Source of the DNA: Gentiana macrophylla
Taxonomy: Eukaryota > Streptophyta > Magnoliopsida > Gentianales > Gentianaceae
NCBI GenBank assembly: GCA_026214975.1
Contig: JAOBSW010000628.1
Coordinates: forward strand, 53,047 to 117,046
DNA: 64,000 nucleotides
Reading direction: 5' to 3'
Each line of letters starts with the position of its first letter. Positions within the stretch are counted from its first letter, which is position 1. Below are positions 23,422-34,738 of the stretch, piece by piece. Position numbers and translations under genes: made by a program. The notes beneath the pieces were generated by a model that saw only the letters and a program-made list of their open reading frames with translations, made no database searches and had not been told where the DNA came from.

Positions 23422-24920
23422 TGTTCCTGTTGCTGAGACGACTCCGGGGCTACCTTGAGTTTTTATTTGCTTTACATCTTTCTGGTTGTTGCACTTTTTG
23501 ATACATTTCATTCGATTTGGTTGTACCTATACATTTTGTTACTTTCCTTTTAGTTACTATTCATGGTTCATATACTTTCTGGTTTCTCGTTCGTGACTTG
23601 TGTTGACATATTTTATTTGATGGTCCTATCTTTTCATCCGCTTGAATTATTATCTCTATCGCCATATTATACCCCGTTTCCGAGAGTTTCTGTTTTCTCG
23701 AGTGTTGTTGAGGTGGTTTTGTCGAGTACTCGTTGAGTTACGTTGGGACGCTTTTTCCACGCTTTTTGCGAGCGTTGGCCCTTTCATGCTCCAGCCTGAC
23801 CATCATCTCGATTTTTCTACGCAAATACAGCTAAGTTTCTTCTCATTTACCTTTCTGCACAACATGAGGACATGTTGAGTTTTTCAGTGTGGGGGAGGGG
23901 ATAGTTGACGCGTATACGTTTAATTACTACGTTAGTTTATTTATTATGCCAAAAATATGCTCAAATTTCAAAAAAAAATTCCTATACTTGTGTTTTTGTT
24001 TTGTCCCGAGTAGGCAATTCGACGTGAAGTTCGTTGTTTTTGCAATCATCTATGCGATATTTCATATGTTTGATAAGTTAGTTGTTTCACCAAGATTTAC
24101 ATTTCACGAGCCATAGTGAATGATGAGCTATTTTTATTAAGTTATACCCCGTTGTGGATCAGTAATTTTTGATTATCTTATAAGTCATGTGCTTAGTGCT
24201 ACGTGCATATCGTGAGATTTATGATAGTTTGTATTTAGTTCCGTAGTACGTTATACTGTGAATATCTAGACGTTTGAATGTGATAAGTAACACGGGACTA
24301 ATGTCAATTAAAAAGACAAGTTAATAGTTGGTTAATATGGGTGTGTCGGAAGCTAGTCGATGATTTGAGTGAGGTAGGGTGTACCACGTATGTCCTATAC
24401 CACTATGATGACTAAAAGCTCACGACAGTTAGGAAAGCTGCCTTATGATTGGAGTAAGGTAGGGTATTATCTCGAAATGTCCTATTACGCTATGAGGGCA
24501 ATAGCTTCTTCTAATGTGTGTTTAAAGTGAAATAGTTAAATCAACTAAGAAATGGTTACTTAAACGAATAAGGCTTAGTTCTCGTTAATCTTATCCCCAG
24601 TATAAACCGATGGATATGTTGTAGGGATTATCCTCTGAGTATTTTGAAAGGCCCTAGATATATTCGATCATCTTTTCGGGATATGTCACGTTTGTAGGGT
24701 GCACCTTATGAGTGTCATTTATTACTATTCTCGCAGAGGGTAATAGCTAGTTTTGCTTGAATCAATTTCAAGTTTGGATCTAGTGGAAGTTCCCTATGGC
24801 TATGCACTCACACACCGGTGGACATCTAAGTTATTGGATGTATGTTATATTTGTTTAGATGCATGCTTTCCTTTCTCGAGCCTAATTTTCGTTTTGTTTT
24901 GCTCGGGACGAGCAAAGTTT
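23422..24920 (+). other. Athila-type 3' untranslated region with an extra polypurine tract
   Basis: No coding sequence is recognised. A purine run AGTGTGGGGGAGGGGATAG (23886-23904) closely resembles the true polypurine tract about 1 kb downstream. A partial internal repeat is visible around GTAGGGT...CCTAT (24372-24400 and 24450-24485). Confidence 0.65.
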
Positions 24921-24933
24921 AAGTGTGGGGAGT
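24921..24933 (+). other. Polypurine tract of the Athila-type element
   Basis: AAGTGTGGGGAGT directly precedes the 3' LTR, matching the AGTGTGGGG-type tract typical of this clade. Confidence 0.88.
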
Positions 24934-26447
24934 TGTTAGGGTGAAAATCTATGTTTTATTATGATATATTTTACGGTATTTCCCTTAATTGGATTGATTG
25001 CATAATAAATGGTCCTCATATGGAAATATCGAGCGTATTTAGGTTTTTAAGGACTTATTCGCAATATTGAATAAATTATGTGTTTTCATCATGAATTATA
25101 ATTAATTGGACTTTATTACGATTTTGCGATGTTTTCCATGTATTGTAGGTGTGTTGAGTGTGCTCAAATGATGATCAAAAAGGTTAAAACTCGAGCTATA
25201 AAGATTTAAGAAGAGATAATGATGAAGTGGATTGAAGGAAAGAGATAAAGATGCAAAAATCGCATTCAAGTCATCCTGAACGTTCGTCCATGCAGCGTCC
25301 ATGGTGAACGAGCGTTGGAAATATCGGACGAGCGTCCATGGAGACAATCTTGATGCAGAGAGTCTGAACGGAGTTTGAACGAGCGGCTGAGGGGAGTTCA
25401 GAAATCTGGACGAGCGTCCATTGAAGCAGACGGGCGTCCGTCCGCCGACTTAGTGAAACCGCCTCAAATCTCTATAAACACGGCCTATTTTCACACATTG
25501 AGACACGAGTTTTACAATCTTAAAACCCTAAACCCTAAGGCGGCCTTGGTGCGCGATTTTACACTTTTTATTTCCGATTTTATGCAATTTTAAGTTCGAT
25601 CAAAGTAGGTTAGTTCTATGTTACTTTTCGCTTTTCGGGTTCTTTGAGGATGTTCAGAGGCTAAAACCTCCTACAAACGAGAATTGTGAAGCCGTCAAGA
25701 TTGACTTGATCTCTTTATTTCGACTTTTCTTGTGAGTATTTATTACGGTTGTTTCTTATCTATGCATATTCTTGTTTTAACGCAATTATATTGGAAGATA
25801 TGTTGTGTGCTTGATATGTTATTGTTTGATGGAAATCTTGAATAGCATAGATCACCATAGATAAGAATAGTTCGAGTGAGATTTACATTAACGGAAGTTA
25901 GTAAGTCTAAAAACTAGATCGTTAACGTAAAAGTTGGCACCTTTGATCTCTTTAACGTGTTAATTTAGTATTGGAAGATATTAGGTTAATAGTTGAATTG
26001 CCCAAGGAATTAGGAGTTCATATTTAGGTAAGGTAAATCACAACCGAATTAAATACCACGTAAAATCGAGATAGGAGATCAATGCATGTTGATAGGTGGA
26101 TCAATCCTCGTTTGTCTTTTATAAACTTGATTTACAATCCTCATAGCTTAGTTTAGATTAGTTAATCTATTTTCCTGCACTTTTAGTTTATTTTATCGCT
26201 TTCAAATCTCTCCTAGCATTGGATTAATCTCTCTGTCTAGTTATTTTCGCATATTTGTTTAGTTAGTTATTCGTTAGGTTAATAATCGTGACAATAATTA
26301 GTTAAAAACAAAAGCTAGGGTTAACATTCGTCTAGTTCCCCGTAGGATCGACCCGGCATTAACCTCTGTACTACGATCCTTATACTTGAGGTTAACCGGT
26401 TTATAAATATTATTACTTGTTTATTCGCATTAGATAAATCCGGGACA
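24934..26447 (+). repeat. 3' LTR of the Athila-type element
   Basis: 1514 bp, from TGTTAGGGTGAAAATC to AAATCCGGGACA, followed by the target duplication CAAAT. The motif GGACGAGCGTCC is cleaner here (25320-25450) than in the 5' LTR. Confidence 0.96.
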
Positions 26448-26501
26448 CAAATCTAGATCACACAGTTTGAATTTAGTTTAGAACTAAAATGGGTAGATAT
26501 T

Positions 26502-27426
26502 ACTACATGAGTGCACTCCGCATATGGCGGGTGCATCCAATAACTTCCCAAGAAAATGATGAGCAGAAACGTAAAATCAATGAATAGATGTACACCACTC
26601 ATATTCATATAGGAGAGAAGATTTAATTTAAATATAAAGCTCATATCTTATCCTAAGATAATTTAAAAATAAAACAATAATCTTTTATTTTCATAACAAT
26701 TATATCTAAACTTAATAATATAACATTTATCTCCTTCTTGACATTTTTTTTATCTTCATTTGTCTACACCATCTTTCTCCCATTTTGTCATCCTATTAAT
26801 AAGATCAACTAATTGATTAGTAAGTATCTCACAATGATCAATCGTATGAAGGTGTGGTGTTTTATTGTTACGACTGGTTTTTGAAATCCGAGAATTTTTG
26901 AAAAGCGAATCATTCAGCATGCATCATATTTAACATGCATCCAACATGACAAGTAAACCTTACATAGTCTTAACCACCGTGTGACAAAATTGATAAACCT
27001 AACAAAAGCCAAACCTTTTTATTCAACTAAACTTGTCAAAAAAAAAAAAAAAGAGTTACAACCGGTTTTCGAGAAGGAAACTAACAACTATCCTATTGGC
27101 ATTGAAAAGGAAAATAATATGATAACCAAAATCCAAAAGAAAAGCTAGGATCTCTCGATCATCTCACGGGGGCACCCACTTGGATCATCGAGTGTCTCAA
27201 AAAATAACCCTCCACACTCTTGAAATTTATAAGGTATGAGCGTCAATTTACTTAGTAAAATAAATTGTGTCGAAGGTGTTTAATGTTTAATTCCTGGATA
27301 TGATAACCCATGAATTCACTTCTAGCACATTACATGCATGCTTAATAATGGAATCCAACATATGATCACATAAGTACTTAAGCACAATTTATATCTACAC
27401 CGCACATTATCACGCACATATATACC
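26502..27426. other. Intergenic, no gene seen
   Basis: AT-rich sequence without a convincing ORF or RNA gene. A poly-A tract lies at 27038-27051. No TE end could be placed. Confidence 0.5.
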
Positions 27427-27603
27427 CATGGACGGAACCAGGAATTGGAAGTCGGGTGGGCTAATGGACTATATTTGTTTGGTCGGATGGGATGAATTAA
27501 GAGAACTAACCGTGTTGGACCGAGTTATATAAAGCTTTTATGTATCGAATATAAAATCCGGGTGGACTACGCCCACCCAAGCCTAGGCTTGGGTCCGTCC
27601 TTG
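27427..27603. mobile_element. Candidate hAT-type MITE
   Basis: 177 bp with imperfect terminal inverted repeats: CATGGACGGAACCAGG at the left, and the complement of the right end reads CAAGGACGGACCCAAG. Such CA-NGGACGGA-CCA ends are common in plant hAT MITEs. Flanks (ACATATATACC and CACATATCCAC) are similar but I cannot define a clean 8-bp duplication. Confidence 0.65.
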
Positions 27604-29912
27604 CACATATCCACACCACCACGTGTTTGGATCATCGGACTTTTACACGTTTGATATTCTGGCAAGAGACACGTCATGTGCATCCATCAATCTTACCATA
27701 CGTACTCACACCCACATCCAAAAACAATTGTGCTTTATCTGTACACAAACACTGCACACACAGACGTACACAAAACCTCATACTTCAAGGTCCTCAGTTA
27801 ACACAACACACAGTCATCATATTCCATTTTGCATTAACACATATGGTCATGCACATAGAACATTATTATGCCCTTTTTTTCATGAGCACGTGTACATCCA
27901 TTCCTTTTTTCTTTTTTTGGTTGGAGGGGAAGTATGATTTTTTTTAGGGAACAAGAAAATTTACTACGTAATATCCGTCAAACAAGCGACCAAAACATCA
28001 CCAGGAGCTGAAGTGTTTCAAGATGTCCGAGTCAAAACTAATAAGTCGTGTCTAGCTAATAGGAAGTATATTTAGTTATTCCTTTAAACAAAATGTAATA
28101 AGAGACTCAAAATAAGGATAAATATATTCTATTTTACATCTCTTTTACATGTCGATTAATTCACCTTTGTGCTTCTTCATCGTATAAAGTTCGAGTATCT
28201 TATTATTTATTACGTTGTATTGAGTATTGTGTCAAATAAAAGAAGGTAAAATTACGTTATTAAAATAAAATTTTGATTTATTCAATTCATTTGGAAATTT
28301 GAAATAAAGTTTGTTTTTAAAGACCGAGAAATAAAGGTTTTTTTTTTTTTTTGAGGTAAGAAATAAAGTTTGTAAACAATGAAATCCCCAGAAGTCTCTT
28401 ATATCGTCACCGTGTCATTAAGTATGAAAGTATAAAAATATTCCCAGTTCAAAAGAACGGCGAGTTTACGGTTCGTTTTAGTTTGTCAAAGCAATTTTAG
28501 TCTACTACTTCATTAAAATGTATAATTTTAGTTTGCATCGTATCGTTACTACTCTATTTACTACTAATTACACGACGTTGAGTCCGATTCATATTATTCG
28601 CAATTACAATCAGATTTTTATTTTTATTTTTTTGAGCGGAGATTTTATTAATTATAATACTCCTCTGGTCAAGGTAAACTTGTATATATACCTGCCTCTG
28701 TTTGACTTGAATCATCCGAGCAGATCATATATATTTATCTAAACATCAATGTCTATATTATACAACTAATTTTAGTTTCAATAAAATAAGTAAAAACTTA
28801 GGGTAATGGAAACAGTGATGACGAGGATCCTAAGAATTCATGACGATAATTTAAAAGAATTTTTGTAATAAAAAAGTTTATAGTAGTTTTTTAGTTTTTT
28901 TTTTTTCTGCCCTTACGATAAAACAAAACGTATTATATATCGAAAAAACCACATTACTATATATTTCGTGTTATATGATAAATAAAAAAACACTATTATA
29001 TATCGCAGAATTCAAAGCGTTAACATTCTACTTCTAGCAATAAAAATTTAAAACATTACGAACAATGTTTTCACGGAAACTAATATCCCAAAGCGATTAA
29101 TGTTTTTTAAATGTATCACTTTAGTAATAACTATGTATTTTTAGTTACATGACAAATGTTTTATGTAAAATTATCGGATTATTATAAATGAAAAGGCGAA
29201 AAAAATACATATGAGATATATAATAAGTAAATTCTAGGATTCGAGGAAGCGAATGACCCCATAAGGGTGCATCCGCCATGAATGGAAAGAAGGGACGCAA
29301 TAGGGAAAAATACAGTGTCTCTTTGAAGTTTGACATATAAAACGCACGCTTAATTTTTTTATTATATGATATGTCTCCCTAAGTTTCCCTCAAACCCTTA
29401 CACATAATAAGTATTATAATTACTCATAAATGTTCCATTCTAAATACAACTATGTCGTCACTTAGCTGACGTCCCACATACGAATAGGATACTCGACTAT
29501 GCATTACAAATTAACCGAAATATTTTGGACAGTAGATTATATAGTACGGTGTAAATAATTTTTATTAACAATTAAAAACGTAAGAGTTTTCCCGTATTTA
29601 TTATTTATATCGGAAAATATGAATGTTTTTTATGGTGTTACACACATAAAACATATCTATACAATACCTGTATATATAGTTATATATCATCCAAAAAAAA
29701 TTCCCACCGAGAAGAGTTTACTTCTGACTTGTGAGATAACTAAGTGATTATAATACATGCAATTATTCAGAGAACGAAGCTTCCAACAAATTACAGATGA
29801 CTTAAATGTACCAATATATAACCAATTGGAGGTATTCTGTTTTTCTTTTCTTTTCTGATGTATGCGTTGATTTTGACTTATATTGTTTTGATTGAACTTT
29901 GACTAATCATCC
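27604..29912. other. Intergenic, no gene seen
   Basis: AT-rich. Two short overlapping frames at 27623-27947 look like chance His/Thr-rich reading of CA-rich DNA. About 28452-28500 is similar, in inverted orientation, to about 10727-10780. Nothing else could be assigned. Confidence 0.5.
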
Positions 29913-29914
29913 TA

Positions 29915-29944
29915 CTCCCTCAGTTTCGATTAATCAGTCTTTTT
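29915..29944. mobile_element. Truncated Stowaway-like MITE end
   Basis: After a TA, CTCCCTCAGTTTCGATTAAT followed by CAGTC and a T run resembles a Stowaway terminal inverted repeat (CTCCCTCCGT type). It runs straight into the copia insertion at 29945. I could not find the matching right end after 34738, so the rest may have been lost. Confidence 0.55.
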
Positions 29945-30123
29945 AGATAAAGTTTGGTACAGATAAGAATTATCTCATTGCATTACTAATGTGAATGTCT
30001 GTGCCATTACATAGAAAACAAATCTAACAATAAATCTAACTTATTACACATGGCACCAACACATAGTGACACATGTCACTGTACTACCACACTCAGAATT
30101 ATGCTATAGATATATCTCTAACA
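29945..30123 (-). repeat. 3' LTR of the minus-strand copia element
   Basis: 179 bp; on the minus strand it begins TGTTAGAGATATATC and ends CTTTATCT. It is the downstream LTR because the element reads leftwards. Confidence 0.96.
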
Positions 30124-33100
30124 GCTCCCCCTCAAACTCAAGGGGGTGGAGACCACATTGAGTTTGTGTCGAAAATCCTCAAACTTGGATCCAGAAGTAG
30201 CCTTGGTAAAAACATCAGCAACTTGATCAGCTGAAGGTACAAACTGAACTTGGAGCTTGCCTTGAAGAACTTGATCACGAACAAAGTGAACATCGATTTC
30301 AATGTGCTTCGTCCTAGCATGAAAGACTGGATTATAGGCTAAGGAGTGAGCACCCATGTTATCACACCATGCAATGGGTTTGGACGTTAAAGGCATCTTA
30401 AGTTCTGTAGAGGATCTAATCCATGCATTGGCCGCGCTAAATGAGCCAAAGCCCGATACTCAGACTCAGTACTTGAACGAGAGACAACTTGTTGCTTTTT
30501 GGAACACCAAGAGACAAGAGACCCCCCAATATAAACACAGTAACCAGCAACAGATTTTCGCTCAATAGTGTCACACCCCCAATCAGCATCCGAGAAACCA
30601 ATAAGATTAAGAGAGGAGTGAGGACTAAAATGCAGCCATAGTGTAAGGTTCCTTTAATATAACACAACAGACGTTTAAGAGAGCACGCGTTGAATGACAG
30701 TGGGACGTTGCATGAACTGGCTGAGAGTGTTAACAGAGTACACAATATCTGGCCTAGTGTACGTAAGATACTGAAGTGCCCCAAGAATGCTTCTATAGAG
30801 GATGGATGGTGCATAACAAGACTCAGACAGTGTAGAGTTTTGTGCCAACAGACATTGGTGTGGGCACAGCTTGAGATTGGACAACCCTATTTTATCCGGA
30901 AAGTCGCATAGCATACATGTGTTGGGACAAATAAAGTCCAGATCATCTCTGTGAGCTTGAATGCCTAGAAAATGACCGAAAGTGGCCTAGGTCCTTAAGA
31001 GCAAAACTGGAGTTCGGAAGATGAATGAACCTTTGAATGCTTCTTCGAGTCATTCCTCGTTATTAAGATGTCATCCACATAAACTAAGGCATACAAAAGA
31101 GTATTGTTAGTGTGGAAAACAAATAAAGAGGAATCAGATTTAGCTTGAGAAACCCCCAATTTTGCAAATTGTGATCTGAGCTCTTGAACCAGGCCCTAGG
31201 GGGCTGTTTGAGGCCATAAAGGGCTTTCTTCAAATGGCAAACATGTGTAGGTTGATCTTACAAACAAAACCCCTCGTGGTGAGGCATAAACACAGCACTA
31301 CAAAGAGTACCATTTAAGAAAGCATTATTTATGTCTATTTGGTGAATTTTCCAGTTTTTAGCAACAGCCAGAGCCAAAACCACCCTAATGGTGGAGGATC
31401 TAACCACAGGACTAAAAGTTTCATTATAGTCCAAGCCAGGGGTTTGTAAGAACCCCTTAGCTACAAGCCTAGCTTTATACTTTTATCTTGTACCATCAGT
31501 TTTAGTTTAACCTTGAACACCCATTTGTTGCCAACTAATCTTTGACTATTAGACGAGGAAGGGACAAGGTCCCAATAAAAGAGAAGGTTTTAGGCTTATA
31601 GATTCCAGACTTAGATCCTGGTTTGCATATGATGAAGCAGGAGGTGGAGAGGGGGTGAAGAGAGAGGGAAGTAAGCGGACCTAATAAGGAAGAGGCTGGA
31701 AGAAGCAGGTGTTGTTGGAGGTGTAGTATTAGGAGGAGAGGAAGACAGAGGTGTAGAAGGAATAGATGAAATAGGAGTATGAGCGGTTGGAGTATGATGG
31801 GGTGTGTCGGGGCACACAGAGAGACACAGAGCAGTGTCAGAGGACACTGGAGATGATGATAATAGTGGGGATAGAACAGGGTGGAAGAGGCAGGTTGTAG
31901 CATGAATGAGGCGGTGGATTGAGAAGGAGTGGCACGAGGGATTGAGAGGGGTACCTTAAAAGGGAATAAAGTCTCATCAAAGGTGACATTGCTAGAGATA
32001 TAAATCCTACCCGGTGGAGGAGAGACACAAGACTCGCTTTATGATTGGGGTGTGACCTAGATAGTGCACCTCTCGGTGTGAAATTGAAACTTATGATTGT
32101 GATAGGGTCTAAGAAGAGGATAATGAGCCTGACCAAAAACTTTGAGACCGAGATAGTCGAGGAATTTTGTGATACAAGGCTTCAAAGGAGAGATGTTTTT
32201 AAGAGCAGGAGTAGGAAGTATGTTGATTAACTGATAGCATGATGAAAAGCATGCCACCAGAGAGTTAAAGGTAAGGATGCACTGAGCTAAAAGGGTAAGT
32301 CCTGTTTCAACTAAGTGTTTATGTTTCCTCTCCGCCCTACCATTACGAGGATGTTCATGAGGGCAAGAGTATCGATTTGAATACCATGTTCTTGGAGAAA
32401 TGGGATAAAGGTTCTAAATTCTCCCCAAAATCGATCGCAAAGCCTTAATATGAGTGTTAAACTAATTTTAGATCGAGCCTTAAAGCTGTTTAAAAGCAAG
32501 AAAAGCATCGATTTGTGTTTAAGAGGGTAAACCCAAGTGTACCTAGTGTAATCATCAAGAAAATGAATGTAATATAGATAACTGCATTTAGAATGAGCAG
32601 AGAGAGGACCCCACAAATCGGTATGGACCAATTCAAGCAATTGAACAAGTATGAGAAGCAGAAGCGAGGATAAGGTCTAGCATGATGTTTGCCAAATTGA
32701 CAAGATTCACGAAATCCACAGAAGTAAAAGACATATTACACAATCTTTTGATTTGATTTAAAACAGAAACAGAGGGATGTCCAAGTCTTTGATGCCACAA
32801 ATTTGCATCATACTTAGGAGACAAATGAGCAACTAAAGACATACTATTATTAGAGGAAAATGAAGATGACTTCTCAGCAGAATGAGTCTTGGAGTGAAGG
32901 GAGCTAACTGGAACATTGATTTGGTAGAGGCCATCCTTAAGCACTCCTTCCAGAATGATTTTCTTGGTGAGGGTATCCTTCACAAAACAAGAATTAGCAT
33001 GAAATTCTACAAACACAGAATTATCAGTAGTTAATTTGGAAATGCTTAACAGATTCTTAGTGATAGAGGGAACATGAAGAATGTTGTGAAGATAAAGGTG

Positions 33101-34538
33101 AGAGTGATCGGATGTGGGAAGTTTAGAATGCCCTATGTGATCAATTTTCAGATTCTCACCAGATCCAACAGTCAAGGATTCAGAGCCCTCATATCCAGAG
33201 TTGACGTGCAGATTGCTAAGATCAGATGTTACATGGCTAGTTGCTCCACTGTCAGCATACCAGTAGGGATCATTCACAGTATCAGGAGTGGCCAAATAAG
33301 CTGCATTTTGTCTAGGACCATTAGCTTGATTTCCACCAGAACCACCGTTAGAGTTTGGATTGGAATATCTGAAGTAACACTCCACAGTAGTATGACCTAC
33401 CTTCTTACAAATTTGACAAGTAGGTCTGTTGGCATTGTTATTGGTGGTATTGTTCCCAGAATTTGCATTATTCCTGCCACCCCTACCACGGCCATGTCTA
33501 CCTCCTCTATTGCCTCTACCACGATCTGAAGGCCATTGCCTCTCAGAGCCATTGTAACCAGATTGCTGTCCTGGATTTCTAGTTGTAGCAACATGAGCTG
33601 CATTTTGTCCCAAATCAGTGATGGTAGAGGAGTTAAGTCGAAGAATCAGGCGTTCGTGAGTGAGGAGTTGAGATTGGACCTCCGGCCATGTCAGTGAACC
33701 AACCCTAGACGTCAGATTGACGATGACTAATTCATATTCTTTCCCAAGACCACAAAGGGCAGCAAGAATGAGCTCAGAAGATGTTATGGGGTATCCAGCT
33801 GCAGCAAGACCGTCGGAATAGGACTTCATCTTTGTGAGATAATCAAGCATAGGGTTGACCCTTTTTCGGCTTTTATTTAAAGCACCTTAAATTCGAGCAT
33901 ACGGGCCTCCGATTGTATTGAAGAGGGCTTCGAGTTCTCCAAACTTCATGAGATGTCTCACATCCCATAACTTCAAGTAACGCCTCCTCTATCATTGAGC
34001 TTTTCAATCACCCCAGAAGAAGTTGATCCGTTTGATTCCACAGCTCAACGGCCGGACCAAAGACTGGATGACCAGGAATAGACGGAGGTCTAGCAGTAGT
34101 GCCAAAAGGAACCCGTCCAAGCGATGACCACGAATGACAAAAGCGAGAATGGTGGAACGCCATAGGAGATAATTAGATCTAGTGGTGAGTTTGATGATTG
34201 CATGTCTGACTCAGATTACTTCCAAATGGTGGTGTCACCGGAGGAGCAAACGGAGAGCTGGGAAGAATGGTTGAAACTGTGGACGGCACACCTGTTAGCG
34301 GCAAGGAAAAACCAGATCCCAGAGAGTTTAGAGAGAACGGCGGTGCTGAGAGGTGACCGGAGAAACCAGAAGTGAACGGAAAAGAAAAAGGAAAGGGAAA
34401 CTGTGATTGAGAAGAAGATAAAGTAATTTGCGGTGAGGTAGTAACAGTTGTTGAAAACGGCATGGTTGTTGTTGTTGTAACCACTGAGGTCTCCACATCG
34501 GAGGAGGGCGGTGGCACCGCCTCACCGGCGTTAGCCAT
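30118..34538 (-). pseudogene. copia gag-pol polyprotein, minus strand (multiply frameshifted)
   Basis: The likely start is MANAGEAV at 34538. A Ser/Thr/Pro-rich gag N-terminus (to 34179) shifts into gag sequence at 34180-33850. A long open stretch at 33850-32633 carries gag C-terminus, a CCHC knuckle (CQICKKVGHTTVEC), the protease motif YADSGATSHV and the GAG-pre-integrase motif LWHQRLGHPS. The integrase core (HTDLWGP; FLDDYTRYTWVYPL) is at 32640-32311. Its C-terminus and a Pro/Ser/Leu-rich linker occupy about 32260-31530. RT with LVYVDDI lies around 31150-31070. RNase H ([38 protein letters not shown] in part) is at 30914-30118. At least six small indels break the frame. Confidence 0.93.
30124..30136 (-). 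other. Polypurine tract of the minus-strand copia element
   Basis: On the minus strand TTGAGGGGGAGC lies directly before the 3' LTR. Confidence 0.85.
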
Positions 34539-34542
34539 GTTT

Positions 34543-34554
34543 GCTCCCATACCA
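34543..34554 (-). other. Primer-binding site, variant of the tRNA-iMet type
   Basis: On the minus strand TGGTATGGGAGC follows the 5' LTR. It keeps 10 of 12 bases of the usual copia TGGTATCAGAGC site, differing in the centre. Confidence 0.7.
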
Positions 34555-34733
34555 AGATAAAGTTTGGTACAGATAAGAATTATCTCATTGCATTACTAAT
34601 GTGAATGTCTGTGCCATTACATAGAAAACAAATCTAACAATAAATCTAACTTATTACACATGGCACCAACACATAGTGACACATGTCACTGTACTACCAC
34701 ACTCAGAATTATGCTATAGATATATCTCTAACA
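34555..34733 (-). repeat. 5' LTR of the minus-strand copia element
   Basis: 179 bp, identical by eye to the LTR at 29945-30123. It should hold the element's promoter, directing transcription leftwards. Confidence 0.96.
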
Positions 34734-34738
34734 TTTTT

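Larger units (their letters stand above)
12012..26447 (+). mobile_element. Ty3/gypsy LTR retrotransposon, Athila-type, 14.4 kb
   Basis: Two LTRs of about 1.5 kb (TGTTA...GGGACA) are flanked by the 5-bp target duplication CAAAT (12007-12011 and 26448-26452). A tRNA-Asp-type primer-binding site follows the 5' LTR. The internal order is gag, protease, RT, RNase H, integrase, then a further ORF and a polypurine tract. This order, the LTR size, the primer site and the gag sequence fit the Athila branch of the Tat/Athila clade. All coding regions are broken by small indels. The LTRs are clearly related over their length but differ by many 1-2 base indels as well as substitutions, so age cannot be read off simply. 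Confidence 0.96.
29945..34733 (-). mobile_element. Ty1/copia LTR retrotransposon, minus strand, identical LTRs
   Basis: 4789 bp with two 179-bp LTRs that I read as identical, flanked by a TTTTT target duplication (29940-29944 and 34734-34738, within T runs). On the minus strand the order is LTR, primer-binding site, gag, protease, integrase, RT, RNase H, polypurine tract, LTR, which is copia order. Identical LTRs mean very recent insertion, yet gag-pol is interrupted by several indels. It differs clearly from the plus-strand copia at 5946 in LTR and coding sequence. Confidence 0.96.

Noticed and set aside
27623..27947. Two overlapping frames of about 105 residues
   Set aside because: Both read CA-rich DNA in different frames; no conserved features.
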